A stretch of DNA of 64,000 nt from Methylohalomonas lacus. Its GTDB lineage: Bacteria > Pseudomonadota > Gammaproteobacteria > Methylohalomonadales > Methylohalomonadaceae. Below, piece by piece: positions 20,942 to 29,978 of the stretch. Position 1 is the first letter of the stretch; each line of letters begins with the position of its first letter. The DNA lies in NCBI RefSeq assembly GCF_024808875.1, contig NZ_JANUCT010000001.1, forward strand, positions 124,001-188,000, written 5' to 3'. Below the pieces are notes generated by a model. That model made no database searches and was not told the origin of the DNA. It saw only the letters and a program-made list of their open reading frames with translations. The position numbers were made by a program, and so were the translations under genes.

Positions 20942-21859
20942 GTGGCGTCGAATAATCCGGCATGGCCCCGGTATTCCAGTAACCGGCATTTCGACAATAA
21001 TTATGCCAGCGTCGAACCGGAAGAATTTCATTATCGCATCAGACAGCCGGCGTCTGGTTTGCGCCCCGGGTTCCATCGCAGTATACAGATTGGGTCCGGC
21101 GATCAGTTTCGTGAATATGGTAGTTTGCTGCGCCAACCGGACCCCAGACGTCTGGATTTGCGCGCCAGTCTGCGCGATCCGCTACAGCAGTTGCAGGTCA
21201 GGATTTATAATCAGCGCAGCACGCTCACAGTCTGTCTCCTTGCCGATCTGACTGCTTCCATGAGTTTTGGCGGCACTGGCGGTAAATTACGATTGCTGAC
21301 TGAAATTGCTGCCTCTATAGCCCTGTCTGCCTTTCGAACCGGCGATGCATTCGCCTTTTACGCCGCCGATACGATACTGCGTCAGGAGCTTCTGATACCT
21401 CCCACCCGGCGCTCGGGCTTGCCCTGGCAGATTGCCGGACAGCTGTATCATGCAGCGCCAGCTGGCAACCATGCGCGCGGCATGCTGGCAGCCGTGCAAC
21501 GCGTGCCGGCGCGGACCTCATTGATTTTCCTCGTCAGTGATTTTCACTGGCCGAATGATTTGCTTCATGAAGTCCTGGGACGCCTGTCCGGACACATTGT
21601 AGTGCCGTTGGTTTCATGGAGCGCGCACGAGTATGTCCCGGCTGCCACATTTGGCCTGGTTGCAATACGGGACCTTGAAAGTGGCCAGCGTCGTCTGCTG
21701 CTGGCCCGTCCCGGCCTCAGAGCTCGTCTGACAAAAGCACAGCATGGTCGTCGCAGCCAGCTGCACAGAACTTTTGTAAGCCATGGTCATGAGCCGGTTT
21801 TTTTCGAGGGGCATTATGATCCCCGGCAACTAACCGAATACTTTCTGGCCCGGGGATAG
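20942..21859 (+). CDS. mxaS: DUF58 protein MxaS
   Basis: Encodes 305 residues starting at GTG 20942, 21 bases after mxaR. It has the DUF58 pattern: SGDQFREYGSLLRQPDPRRLD followed by a VWA-like half (TVCLLADLTASMSFGG) in which D-x-T-x-S replaces the classical D-x-S-x-S. DUF58 proteins pair with MoxR ATPases; MxaS belongs to the maturation module for methanol dehydrogenase. No membrane segment is evident. Confidence 0.88.
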   Translation: MASNNPAWPRYSSNRHFDNNYASVEPEEFHYRIRQPASGLRPGFHRSIQIGSGDQFREYGSLLRQPDPRRLDLRASLRDPLQQLQVRIYNQRSTLTVCLLADLTASMSFGGTGGKLRLLTEIAASIALSAFRTGDAFAFYAADTILRQELLIPPTRRSGLPWQIAGQLYHAAPAGNHARGMLAAVQRVPARTSLIFLVSDFHWPNDLLHEVLGRLSGHIVVPLVSWSAHEYVPAATFGLVAIRDLESGQRRLLLARPGLRARLTKAQHGRRSQLHRTFVSHGHEPVFFEGHYDPRQLTEYFLARG

Positions 21860-21861
21860 CC

Positions 21862-22773
21862 ATGCAGCTGATTCATACAAGGTGGTATTACAGTCTGTTA
21901 TGGCTGCTGCTCTTCCTGCCAGGTGCGGTTGTTATGGCCGCCGAGCCATCCATACAGCGTTTCGCCCCCAAACCATTCGGCTATCAGATGGGCGATGTCA
22001 TCAGGCACCGAATTGTGGTGCGCACCGATGAGAATTTCGCTCTGGTCAGGGAGGCGCTGCCGAGGACCGGGGCACTGGATTACTGGCTGGAATTGCAGTC
22101 CGTCAGTGTCGAGGAGTCTGCCGGAGGTCAGAAGTATGTCATTTTACTGGACTACCAGGTTTTCTATGCGCCGCTTGATGTAAGGGCATTGGAACTGCCA
22201 GAGCTGGAGATCAAGCTGGCCAGTGAGACGCAAACCAGGAGCCTGAAACTGCCGGCCTGGGAATTCACGATATCACCGATACTGGAAACCATGGGTGCAC
22301 GTTTCAGCGAGTCCGGCGTCTACATGCGCGAGGATGCCGCACCGCTATTACGCACTGCGAGCAGCCACAGACAGCGTCTGTTCATATGGTTGGCGACCGG
22401 TCTCGTACTGGCTGCCACGGCAACAGGCCGTTCAATCTGGTTGCGTGGTTCACGCCAGCCGTTTCGACGCGCCCTTGTACAGTTGCGTCGTCTGGCTCGG
22501 CATGGCGATACCGATTCCATGTATGAGGGCGTTCGCTGCGTGCACCGCGCATTCAATGAAGTCGCCGGCGAGTCCGTGTTTGCAGACACGCTGGACCGTC
22601 TGTTTCAGAAACAGCCTGGCCTGGAGGGGCTGCGGCAACGTATTGAAAATTTCTATCAGCAGTCGCGCAAGCTATTTTTTGCCGATCCTGCACTAGCAGA
22701 TAATGCGTCGGACAGGATGGGTTTCGCTGAGCTTAAGCATCTGTGCCGTGACTGTGCCCGGGCCCTGAAATGA
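21862..22773 (+). CDS. mxaA: Methanol dehydrogenase maturation protein MxaA
   Basis: Encodes 303 residues: an N-terminal signal/anchor (YSLLWLLLFLPGAVVMA), a periplasmic domain (~30-165), one membrane segment (~172-190, LFIWLATGLVLAATATG) and a cytoplasmic tail. This architecture and its position between mxaS and mxaC support MxaA; overall sequence is less conserved than other Mxa proteins. MxaA is needed for calcium insertion into MxaF in methylotrophs. Starts two bases after the mxaS stop and its end overlaps mxaC. Confidence 0.85.
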   Translation: MQLIHTRWYYSLLWLLLFLPGAVVMAAEPSIQRFAPKPFGYQMGDVIRHRIVVRTDENFALVREALPRTGALDYWLELQSVSVEESAGGQKYVILLDYQVFYAPLDVRALELPELEIKLASETQTRSLKLPAWEFTISPILETMGARFSESGVYMREDAAPLLRTASSHRQRLFIWLATGLVLAATATGRSIWLRGSRQPFRRALVQLRRLARHGDTDSMYEGVRCVHRAFNEVAGESVFADTLDRLFQKQPGLEGLRQRIENFYQQSRKLFFADPALADNASDRMGFAELKHLCRDCARALK

Positions 22774-23765
22774 CACTGAATCTGGGCGTTAGTTATCCAT
22801 GGGTATTGCTGTTGTTGCCCCTTGTCGCGTTGCCATGGCTGCAGATGCCCCTGGACAGCCGTGACCATTCCTGTGTTGCTGCATTGCCGGCCGATAGCCT
22901 GTCGCGAGCTCTGCAGATTGGCCTGGCGGTGGCAGGTTCGGCCGCGATTCTGGCAACGTTGCTCGGCATCGCGGATCTGCATCGCGTGGAACACAGCATA
23001 CCGCGTGTGGGCACCGGGGCCCATCTGGTTCTCTTGCTGGATCGCAGCAAAAGTATGGACAACACGTTTGCCGGGCGGCGCGCGGATGGTGACGAGGAAT
23101 CGAAAGCGGAAGCCGCCCGGCGTTTGTTAAGTGAATTCATGCAGAAACGCGAGCATGACCTGTTTGGCGTGGCCGCATTCAGTACCACCCCTTTATATGT
23201 GTTGCCGCTGACGGATCGGCGCCAGGCCACACAGGCGGCGATAGATACCCTGGCGACACCGGGCCTGGCCTATACCAATGTCGGTGATGGTCTGAGTCTG
23301 GCCCTGTCCTATTATCGCGATCTCCCGATGACAGGTTCCCGTGCCATTGTCCTGGTATCCGACGGTGCCGCCACGATTGACTTTCGTACCCAGGAGAAAC
23401 TGCGACAGTATTTCCCTGAACTGGGTGTACGCCTTTATTGGGTGTTCCTGCGCACCAGCGGTGATCGCGGACCATTCGATGAGCCCGAGAATGAGCAGGA
23501 AGACACTCCGGAGGCTATGCCCGAACGCCACCTGCACAAGTTTTTTCAGACCCTGGGCGTTCCCTACAGTGCCTACGAAGCGGAAAATCCGCAGGCACTG
23601 GAACAAGCCATCCTGCAGATTGCGAGACTGGAAAACGAGCCACTTGTGATCCAGGAAAAGGTGCCGCGGGTAAACCTTGCCCATCTGTGTTATGCGCTGG
23701 CCCTGGGGGCGCTGTTGCTGTTGTTGTCGGCAAAACTCATGGAGGTGCGTGCATGGCAGGCGTAA
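22770..23765 (+). CDS. mxaC: VWA-domain membrane protein MxaC
   Basis: Encodes 331 residues. Two N-terminal membrane segments (~8-25, ~48-68), a von Willebrand A domain with MIDAS residues D91-x-S93-x-S95 (LLDRSKSMD), and a C-terminal membrane segment (~305-323) just before the end. It matches BatA/MxaC-type proteins that work with MoxR and DUF58 partners. Its ATG overlaps the mxaA stop by four bases. Confidence 0.9.
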   Translation: MTLNLGVSYPWVLLLLPLVALPWLQMPLDSRDHSCVAALPADSLSRALQIGLAVAGSAAILATLLGIADLHRVEHSIPRVGTGAHLVLLLDRSKSMDNTFAGRRADGDEESKAEAARRLLSEFMQKREHDLFGVAAFSTTPLYVLPLTDRRQATQAAIDTLATPGLAYTNVGDGLSLALSYYRDLPMTGSRAIVLVSDGAATIDFRTQEKLRQYFPELGVRLYWVFLRTSGDRGPFDEPENEQEDTPEAMPERHLHKFFQTLGVPYSAYEAENPQALEQAILQIARLENEPLVIQEKVPRVNLAHLCYALALGALLLLLSAKLMEVRAWQA

Positions 23766-24325
23766 CCCTGAAATCAGCCAGTCTCTGGCTCGGAGCCTGC
23801 AGTATGCTGCTGCTCGTTGCCGTTATTGTGGATGCAGTACCGGTCCTTAACGCCTACCGCATTAACAGCAACGTCGAACGCATCATGCAGTCATCGATAC
23901 GTGAGCCGGCACCGGAGGATCTGTCGCATGAAGAACGCCTGGCCTATGCCTGGCGTTTGAATGAACTGGGCGAGGAAGAACTGGCCGTGGCGGAATATCG
24001 ATTACTCGCCGGTTCGACGGGTGTTGCAGAGAAGATACGCATTGCTGCCCACTACAATCTGGGCAACATCTACCTGCGCGATGCATTGGCAGAAGCGGAA
24101 GATATCAACGTTGATCAGGCCCGCACCCGGGGGCAGCTTGCCAAGGCGCAACTGCGGGATGCGTTGCGGCTGGATCCGGAATACTGGGATGCGCGCTACA
24201 ACCTGGAACTGGCCCATCATATTGTGCCGGACCTGCCATTGGGTGAAGGTGGTGAAGATCCCGAGGCTGTCGAGCGCGAGGATGTCTATTCGGACATGTC
24301 CGGGTCACCTTACGGGATGCCGTAA
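23753..24325 (+). CDS. mxaK: Methanol oxidation protein MxaK
   Basis: Encodes 190 residues from MAGVTLKSASLWLG (ATG 23753), overlapping the end of mxaC by 13 bases; a longer frame upstream would duplicate mxaC DNA and lacks sense. One N-terminal membrane segment (~10-30), then a helical TPR-like domain in the periplasm (AHYNLGNIYLRDALAEAE; WDARYNLELAHHI). Position between mxaC and mxaL assigns MxaK. Confidence 0.87.
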   Translation: MAGVTLKSASLWLGACSMLLLVAVIVDAVPVLNAYRINSNVERIMQSSIREPAPEDLSHEERLAYAWRLNELGEEELAVAEYRLLAGSTGVAEKIRIAAHYNLGNIYLRDALAEAEDINVDQARTRGQLAKAQLRDALRLDPEYWDARYNLELAHHIVPDLPLGEGGEDPEAVEREDVYSDMSGSPYGMP

Positions 24326-25341
24326 TGAACAGGTTGCGTGGCTGGCGTCTGGTTTGTCTGTTGCTGGCAGTCGTGCTGCTGGCTGTTGCCATAACCGATC
24401 CGCATTATGAACTGGAGCAGCCGGTTTACAGCTTCATGGCGGTTGTCGATATCACGCGCAGCATGAACACGCGCGATTACCGGCTTGGTGATCTTGATAT
24501 AAGCCGACTGGAAACAGTGCGCCGTACGTTGAAGGAAATGTCACGAACATTGCCCTGCGGCTCACGTCTTGGCGTTTCCCTGTTCACTGAGCGACGTGCA
24601 GCCGTACTGTTAATGCCGGTAGAAGTCTGTGACAACTATGCACCGTTAGCGGAAACGATTGACCATATAGACTGGCGCATGGCGTGGGCCGCCGACAGCA
24701 ACATCATGCAGGGGCTGTATAACACACTGGAACTGATGCGCGATCTGTCCGTCCGCGAGATGTTGAATGCAGACCTGTTGTTCATTACGGACGGTCATGA
24801 GGCGCCACCGCCAAACCCGAATTACATGCCCGATCTGAAAGACTTTCAGAACCAGGGCGAATGGCAGCCTGGCGGCCTCGTTATCGGCGTGGGCGGCGAT
24901 GAGTTGAGCCGAATTCCCAAGCATAACCAGGAAGGCGAAATGATTGGTTATTACGGTGCGGATGATGTTACCCAGGTGACCAGTTTCGGATTGCCCGAGG
25001 ATCCCGAATCAATTGAAGGCTATCATCCGCGTAATGCGCCCTGGGGAAATCGTGACACCAGTGGTAACGAGCATCTATCCAGTCTGAAGGAAAGTTATCT
25101 GCTTGAACTGGCTGGGCAAAGTGGTCTGGATTATATACGTCTGGAAACACCTGCCCAGCTCGCAACCGACATACAGGAGCAAGTCACGGCCAGGCGTGTC
25201 GAACGGCCGGTTCGTATCCATTTTATTCCGGCAATGCTGGCACTTGCCGCCGTACTTGCACTCTACGTGGCTGTCTGGTTCCGCCATATTGCGGCGTTGT
25301 TGATTTCATACACCATAATCAAGAGGTATTTGCATGAATAA
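24325..25341 (+). CDS. mxaL: VWA-domain membrane protein MxaL
   Basis: Encodes 338 residues. N-terminal membrane segment (~7-24), VWA domain with MIDAS D42-x-T44-x-S46 (VVDITRSMNTRDY), and a C-terminal membrane segment (~295-315, AMLALAAVLALYVAVWF). Start overlaps the mxaK stop by one base (TAATG). With MxaC it is the second VWA protein of the maturation module; MxaL is linked to calcium insertion in genetic work on methylotrophs. Confidence 0.9.
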   Translation: MNRLRGWRLVCLLLAVVLLAVAITDPHYELEQPVYSFMAVVDITRSMNTRDYRLGDLDISRLETVRRTLKEMSRTLPCGSRLGVSLFTERRAAVLLMPVEVCDNYAPLAETIDHIDWRMAWAADSNIMQGLYNTLELMRDLSVREMLNADLLFITDGHEAPPPNPNYMPDLKDFQNQGEWQPGGLVIGVGGDELSRIPKHNQEGEMIGYYGADDVTQVTSFGLPEDPESIEGYHPRNAPWGNRDTSGNEHLSSLKESYLLELAGQSGLDYIRLETPAQLATDIQEQVTARRVERPVRIHFIPAMLALAAVLALYVAVWFRHIAALLISYTIIKRYLHE

Positions 25342-25867
25342 AAAACTGTTGGCCACTCTGGTATTGTTCCTGCCGCTGGTTGCTCATGGCCACGGCCCGA
25401 CACCGCAGAAAATCGAGGAAACCATTGTGATAGATGCATCGCCGGATGCTGTCTGGGCAGTCGTAGGCAAGTTTGGCGAGATTGAAGGTTGGCATCCTAC
25501 GGTCAAAAAATCGGTTCCCAGTGGCGAACATGAGCAGGCGGGCGCCAGCGAACGCGACTTGACACTGGAAAATGATGAGGTGGTTGGCGAAAGCCTCGAT
25601 CAGTATGAGCCTGAACAGCATCATCTGGCCTACCGGCTGCTGAGAGAAAATCTGGAAGCGCTGCCGGTCAGTTTCTATTCAGCCGATATGCAGCTGACCG
25701 CTACGGACGGCGGCACTAAAGTCAGCTGGTCGGCCCGTTTTTATCGTGGGGATACCGGTAACTTTCCGCCCGAGGATCTGAACGACCAGGCGGCAATCGA
25801 TGCATTAACCGAGTTTTTTCAAAGTGGACTCCAGGGATTGAAAAAACGGGTTGAGTCCGATACATGA
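25334..25867 (+). CDS. mxaD: SRPBCC-family periplasmic protein MxaD
   Basis: Encodes 177 residues: signal peptide (~1-19, ending VAHG), then a START/SRPBCC fold (IEETIVIDASPDAVWAVVGK; VSWSARFYRGD). MxaD is known to promote contact between methanol dehydrogenase and cytochrome cL. Its ATG overlaps the end of mxaL by 8 bases, and its stop overlaps the next gene (ATGA). Confidence 0.92.
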   Translation: MNKKLLATLVLFLPLVAHGHGPTPQKIEETIVIDASPDAVWAVVGKFGEIEGWHPTVKKSVPSGEHEQAGASERDLTLENDEVVGESLDQYEPEQHHLAYRLLRENLEALPVSFYSADMQLTATDGGTKVSWSARFYRGDTGNFPPEDLNDQAAIDALTEFFQSGLQGLKKRVESDT

Positions 25868-26841
25868 GGCACAGTTATCGGCAAGCAATCATGTTCATCA
25901 GCCTGTTGTTGGCCAGTATGCTGGTGAATGCAGACGAGTTGTATGTGATCAATCAGGCGGCCGCTACAGTCATAGTTATTGATGAACGTACCGGCGAAAG
26001 ACAGGAGACCATCGCGGTCCCGCCAGGTCCCGTAGGTCTGGCGTTTTCAGGCGATGGCAGCAGGGCTTATGTCACCCATCCGGAGCAGGGTCAGGTCAGC
26101 GTCATCGATACCGCCCAGCGGCAAGTGCTGCGCAGCATTGATGTTGGTGGCATGCCGTTCGGCATCGCCGTGGATGAAGGTACGCACCGGCGGTTGCTGC
26201 TAGTGACCGACTGGCAACGCAATGCCCTGGTGTTTGTCGATCCGCAGCGTGGTGCGGTTATCGATCTGCTGGCGACCGGTGATGCACCGACTGGCATCGC
26301 CGTGGACGAGCGGAACCGCCGTCTGTATGTGGCCAACCGTGACAGCGGCACGATTACGGTATTGTCTGCGGATACACCGGAACTGTTTGCCACAATCGAG
26401 GCCGGCAGGGCGCCCTACGCCCTGCAACTGTCGGCCAGTGGGGGCAGGCTGTACGTGGCTGACCCGGGCGGCAATGAAGTGCTGACGATTGATACGTCCA
26501 GTCACGCGGTCAGCGGCCATGGCGAAGTGGGCCACGCTCCTTACGCACTGGCGTTGACGCCGGATGAGCAACGCCTGCTGGTGACCAGCCAGGGCGATGA
26601 CATGCTGTCGATACTGGCGCCGGATCGCGACCTGGAAAAGCTCGCCGGGATTGAAGTGGGTCGTGACCCGGAAGGTGTTGCCGTAGCCAGTAATGGGCAG
26701 CGAGCCTGGGTGGCCAACTGGTTCGACGAGACGCTGTCCTTGATCGATCTTGAGACCTACGAGGAACTGCGCCGTATTGCCTGTGATCCCGGTTGCCGGA
26801 CAATTGTACCCGTGCCGCACCAGGATGAAGCAGGGTCATGA
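25864..26841 (+). CDS. YVTN-family beta-propeller protein, PQQ-system associated
   Basis: Encodes 325 residues with an N-terminal signal (~8-23) and at least six repeated blades of the YVTN/lactonase type (for example RLYVANRDSGTITVLS and RAWVANWFDETLSLID). Proteins of this kind are common near PQQ dehydrogenases, where they are annotated as PQQ-catabolism-associated propellers of unknown role. It overlaps the mxaD stop by four bases, so it is part of the mxa transcript here. Not a quinoprotein itself: no tryptophan docking motifs. Confidence 0.8.
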   Translation: MRHSYRQAIMFISLLLASMLVNADELYVINQAAATVIVIDERTGERQETIAVPPGPVGLAFSGDGSRAYVTHPEQGQVSVIDTAQRQVLRSIDVGGMPFGIAVDEGTHRRLLLVTDWQRNALVFVDPQRGAVIDLLATGDAPTGIAVDERNRRLYVANRDSGTITVLSADTPELFATIEAGRAPYALQLSASGGRLYVADPGGNEVLTIDTSSHAVSGHGEVGHAPYALALTPDEQRLLVTSQGDDMLSILAPDRDLEKLAGIEVGRDPEGVAVASNGQRAWVANWFDETLSLIDLETYEELRRIACDPGCRTIVPVPHQDEAGS

Positions 26842-26878
26842 GCATTGCGGTTACAGAACCAGTTCTTCCGAATTGGTG

Positions 26879-27700
26879 ATGGACGTCCGCCATTTTCTGT
26901 TACTTGTAGGTCTATTGGCCTGTATGTCCGTATTGGCCGAGACTGATGATGGCCGGCGCGCGGCCTCGGAAAGAGTCTGGAGCGACAGCCTGAAACCGGA
27001 TAATTTTTCAGGCCGTGCCGTCATTCTAGATAGGGCGCACGATATCATACGGATTCAGGCACCGGAGTGGGTGGAGGATCCGACGGCAGTGCCGGTGTCT
27101 GTACATGCAGTTCGGGCACAGAGCGATGAATTTTCAATTCGTAGGATGTGGCTGTTTATCGATCGCAACCCATTGCCGCTGGTAGGCCGATTCGAACTGA
27201 CGCCGCAAAGCGGGCGGGCGGATCTGGCGCTGAAAGTCCGGGTTGATGATGCCAGCTTCGTTCGGGTTGTGGTCGAGACGAATGATGGTGAACTGTACAT
27301 GGATAAAACCTTCATGCGCAGTGCCGGTGGCGGCTGCTCGGCGGCGCCCGGTCCCGGTGCGCAGGAATCCATGGACAGGCGCGGGGAGATGAAGCTGAAA
27401 TTCCTGGCGGATCCGACACTGGGCGCACCTGTGCCCGTCCAGTTGATGGTCCGGCATCCGAATATTACCGGCCTGAGTATTGATGTAGAGACACGCAACC
27501 GGCCCCCGGCCTATTTTCTGAATGAGCTGCTCATCAGCTACGCCGGCAGAACGGTACTGAAAGCCCAACTGACCTTTGCGCTGAGCCGGGACCCGGTGCT
27601 GCGTTTCCATTTCCGGCCACAGGGGGTAGGCGCCCTGACGGTTCAGGCCAGTGATACCAGGCAGGGACAGTACGCGAATCATTTTCCGGTTCCTCTTTAA
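26879..27700 (+). CDS. Quinoprotein dehydrogenase-associated SoxYZ-like carrier
   Basis: Encodes 273 residues from MDVRHFLLLVGLLACMSVLA (a TTGGTGAT context at 26874 and the signal peptide fix the start). A SoxY-like half (~30-155) ends with the swinging-arm sequence SAGGGCSAAP (C153), and a SoxZ-like half (~165-270) follows. In Sox systems the SoxY cysteine carries sulfur intermediates; the fused form is known beside PQQ dehydrogenases and cytochrome clusters, where its role is unknown. The conserved GGC inside the chain rather than at its end is characteristic of this fusion. Confidence 0.88.
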   Translation: MDVRHFLLLVGLLACMSVLAETDDGRRAASERVWSDSLKPDNFSGRAVILDRAHDIIRIQAPEWVEDPTAVPVSVHAVRAQSDEFSIRRMWLFIDRNPLPLVGRFELTPQSGRADLALKVRVDDASFVRVVVETNDGELYMDKTFMRSAGGGCSAAPGPGAQESMDRRGEMKLKFLADPTLGAPVPVQLMVRHPNITGLSIDVETRNRPPAYFLNELLISYAGRTVLKAQLTFALSRDPVLRFHFRPQGVGALTVQASDTRQGQYANHFPVPL

Positions 27701-27936
27701 CAGGTATGGACCGGCATTCAAATAGGTATGAAATAGGATATGCCTGCCAGACAGACGGGCATGATTGGAAGTGAGAAGAGGGAAAAATGCCCTGTATAGG
27801 AGATGTATTGTACTGATACTTTAGACCATTCAGCCTGCCTGAACAGTCATGGCCTTCGGCTGGGGTGCATTCCAGATTCTGTGACTGTTCCAGGCGATGA
27901 AACTGCCCTTTGTAATGTGAGCCTGCAACGTGCCGT

Positions 27937-29310
27937 ATGACGGTAAATTATCCTTATCGCCAGCGATTGTCGCTACGCCTGCGTTCATTATTGCTGATAG
28001 TTGCAGTCATGCTGCTGATGCTAGTGGCAGGTAGCGTTGTCCTGCTTTACGTGGCGCGCGGGGCCGTGGAAGAAGAAATGGAGGCCGGCGTCGGGCTCGC
28101 CAGCCTGCTGGTGGATGGCACACTGCATGCCGCCGATCCCCGCGGGTTCCTGCCGGTGCGGGACGTTCTGCAGGGTCTGCAGTCCCTGCGGCACGTGGAT
28201 GTCATGCTCGACAGCCAGCCGGTCAAGCTGACGCATATCGAGCCACCCCAGGACGCACCGCAATGGTTTTATAACCTGTTGCGTCCTGAGGACTCGGTGC
28301 CGACCTATCGCCTGCCCATAGAAGTCGGCAGAAATACGGACTACGTCACTATACGTCCCAATCCCGGCGATGAAATCGATGAGATATGGAAGGACTTCAA
28401 GCTGCTCGTCGGTATTGCTGCCGTTGCCACGTTTCTGACGTGCTTTCTGATTTATCTGGCCATCTGGCGTGGACTGAAACCACTGCAAGCTTTACAGGAT
28501 GCTTTTGTGCGTCTGGAGCGTGGATATTTTGAGACCCGTATTGCGAGTTCCGCGCCGCGCGAATTGGCGAAGTTGCAGGATGGATTTAATCACATGGCCG
28601 AGGTGTTGCAGTCCAATATTGCCGAACGCCGGCGTCTGGCCGGACGAGTGGTTGAAATGCAGGAGAATGACTGGCGCGGGCTTGCCCGGGAAATACATGA
28701 TGAACTGTCACCGCAGATTTTCCGTCTGCGGGCAGATGCAGCCGCCTTGTCCGATATGCTCGCTACAGCAAGTCAGCCGGCGGCGCAGAACATGGTGCGT
28801 TCTATTGCAGAAAGCGTGGAAGTATTGCAGACACAAATGCAGAGCCTGTACAAGCGGCTGCGTCCCCAGGCCCTGGACGAACTCGGACTGAAAGGTGCCC
28901 TGGAGGACATGGTCAATCGCTGGCGCCGGTTGTATCCGAACGTCGAGTGGCTGCTGTATATGGATAAGTTGCCGGAACCCCTGCCGGACATGGTGAACGT
29001 TACCGTCTACCGTTTCGTGCAGGAAGGCTTGACCAATGCAGGCAGGCACTCAGGTGCCAGCAGGATTGAAACAAGTCTGCAGCACGTGGCCGAGCGGGAA
29101 ATGCTCCTGGTCACAATAAGCGATAATGGCAAGGGACTGGCCGAGGCAACGGGCGGTTACGGGTTTGGACTATCCGGTATGCGTGAGCGACTGTCAGCAC
29201 TGGGTGGCGTTCTGGAATACGATCATATTACGGGCGGTGGTCTCCTGCTGCGGGCGGAAATCCCGTTGCTTACGGACCAGGCGCCAGTGCAAACGGAAGG
29301 TGTGTTATGA
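27937..29310 (+). CDS. NarX/UhpB-type sensor histidine kinase at the mxa end
   Basis: Encodes 457 residues: membrane segment ~17-40, periplasmic sensor ~41-155, membrane segment ~157-178, HAMP (~178-232), HisKA_3 dimerisation domain with H254 (REIHDELSPQ) and a HATPase domain (VQEGLTNAGRHSGA; GYGFGLSGMRERL). The periplasmic part is not recognised. It overlaps the next response-regulator gene by four bases. A two-component pair beside mxa genes is found in several methylotrophs and may control methanol dehydrogenase expression, but the ligand is unknown. Begins 236 bases after the SoxYZ gene, so it may have its own promoter. Confidence 0.9.
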   Translation: MTVNYPYRQRLSLRLRSLLLIVAVMLLMLVAGSVVLLYVARGAVEEEMEAGVGLASLLVDGTLHAADPRGFLPVRDVLQGLQSLRHVDVMLDSQPVKLTHIEPPQDAPQWFYNLLRPEDSVPTYRLPIEVGRNTDYVTIRPNPGDEIDEIWKDFKLLVGIAAVATFLTCFLIYLAIWRGLKPLQALQDAFVRLERGYFETRIASSAPRELAKLQDGFNHMAEVLQSNIAERRRLAGRVVEMQENDWRGLAREIHDELSPQIFRLRADAAALSDMLATASQPAAQNMVRSIAESVEVLQTQMQSLYKRLRPQALDELGLKGALEDMVNRWRRLYPNVEWLLYMDKLPEPLPDMVNVTVYRFVQEGLTNAGRHSGASRIETSLQHVAEREMLLVTISDNGKGLAEATGGYGFGLSGMRERLSALGGVLEYDHITGGGLLLRAEIPLLTDQAPVQTEGVL

Positions 29311-29972
29311 GCCAGTCAGAAGAACTGAATGTGTTGATTGTCGACGATCACCCCGTTGTAAGAGAAGGTTGCCGAAGCCTGTTCAAGTCGGCCGGCGACC
29401 TGCGGCTTATTGAAGCCGAATCGCCGTCCGCCACGTTGACCTTGTATGAACAGGAACAGCCGGATGTGGTGCTGCTTGATATCAACCTGCCTGAAACGGG
29501 CGGACTGGAACTGCTGGCGATGCTGCTCAAGGAATATCCGGGTGCTAAAATATTAATGTTCTCGATGTACGATAATGCGGCGCTCGCAGCCCGTGCCATT
29601 GAGCTCGGTGCGTCCGGCTATATAACCAAAAATAGCGCTGTACCGCATCTGATCAGTGCGATCAGGCAGGTGGCCAGAGGCAAACCGTTTCTCGATCCGA
29701 ACCTTGTTCAGGACGTGCTTTTCATCAATCTGGATATTCCCGGTTCGCAGGGCGACAAGCGGGATACCATGATCATGGATCTGCTTGGGCAGGGCAAAAC
29801 ATTGCGCGAGATCGTATCGATTACCGGCATCAGCTACAGGACGGTTTGCCGTATATGTACACGCCTGAAGTCGCGTCTGAACGTTACCTCGATTAATGCA
29901 CTCAGCCGACTGGCAGTATTGCGCAATATCGTCAGTAGCCACCCCGACGGTAGACAGAAAGCGCAATCATAG
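29307..29972 (+). CDS. NarL/LuxR-family response regulator (MxaB-like position)
   Basis: Encodes 221 residues: receiver domain with acidic pocket D13-D14 and phospho-acceptor D58 (VVLLDINLPETGG), then a C-terminal LuxR-type helix-turn-helix (LGQGKTLREIVSITGISYRTV). Pairs with the overlapping sensor kinase. MxaB is a response regulator for the mxa promoter in Methylorubrum; this one sits in a comparable place, but orthology is not established. Confidence 0.9.
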   Translation: MSQSEELNVLIVDDHPVVREGCRSLFKSAGDLRLIEAESPSATLTLYEQEQPDVVLLDINLPETGGLELLAMLLKEYPGAKILMFSMYDNAALAARAIELGASGYITKNSAVPHLISAIRQVARGKPFLDPNLVQDVLFINLDIPGSQGDKRDTMIMDLLGQGKTLREIVSITGISYRTVCRICTRLKSRLNVTSINALSRLAVLRNIVSSHPDGRQKAQS

Positions 29973-29978
29973 TCCCGA

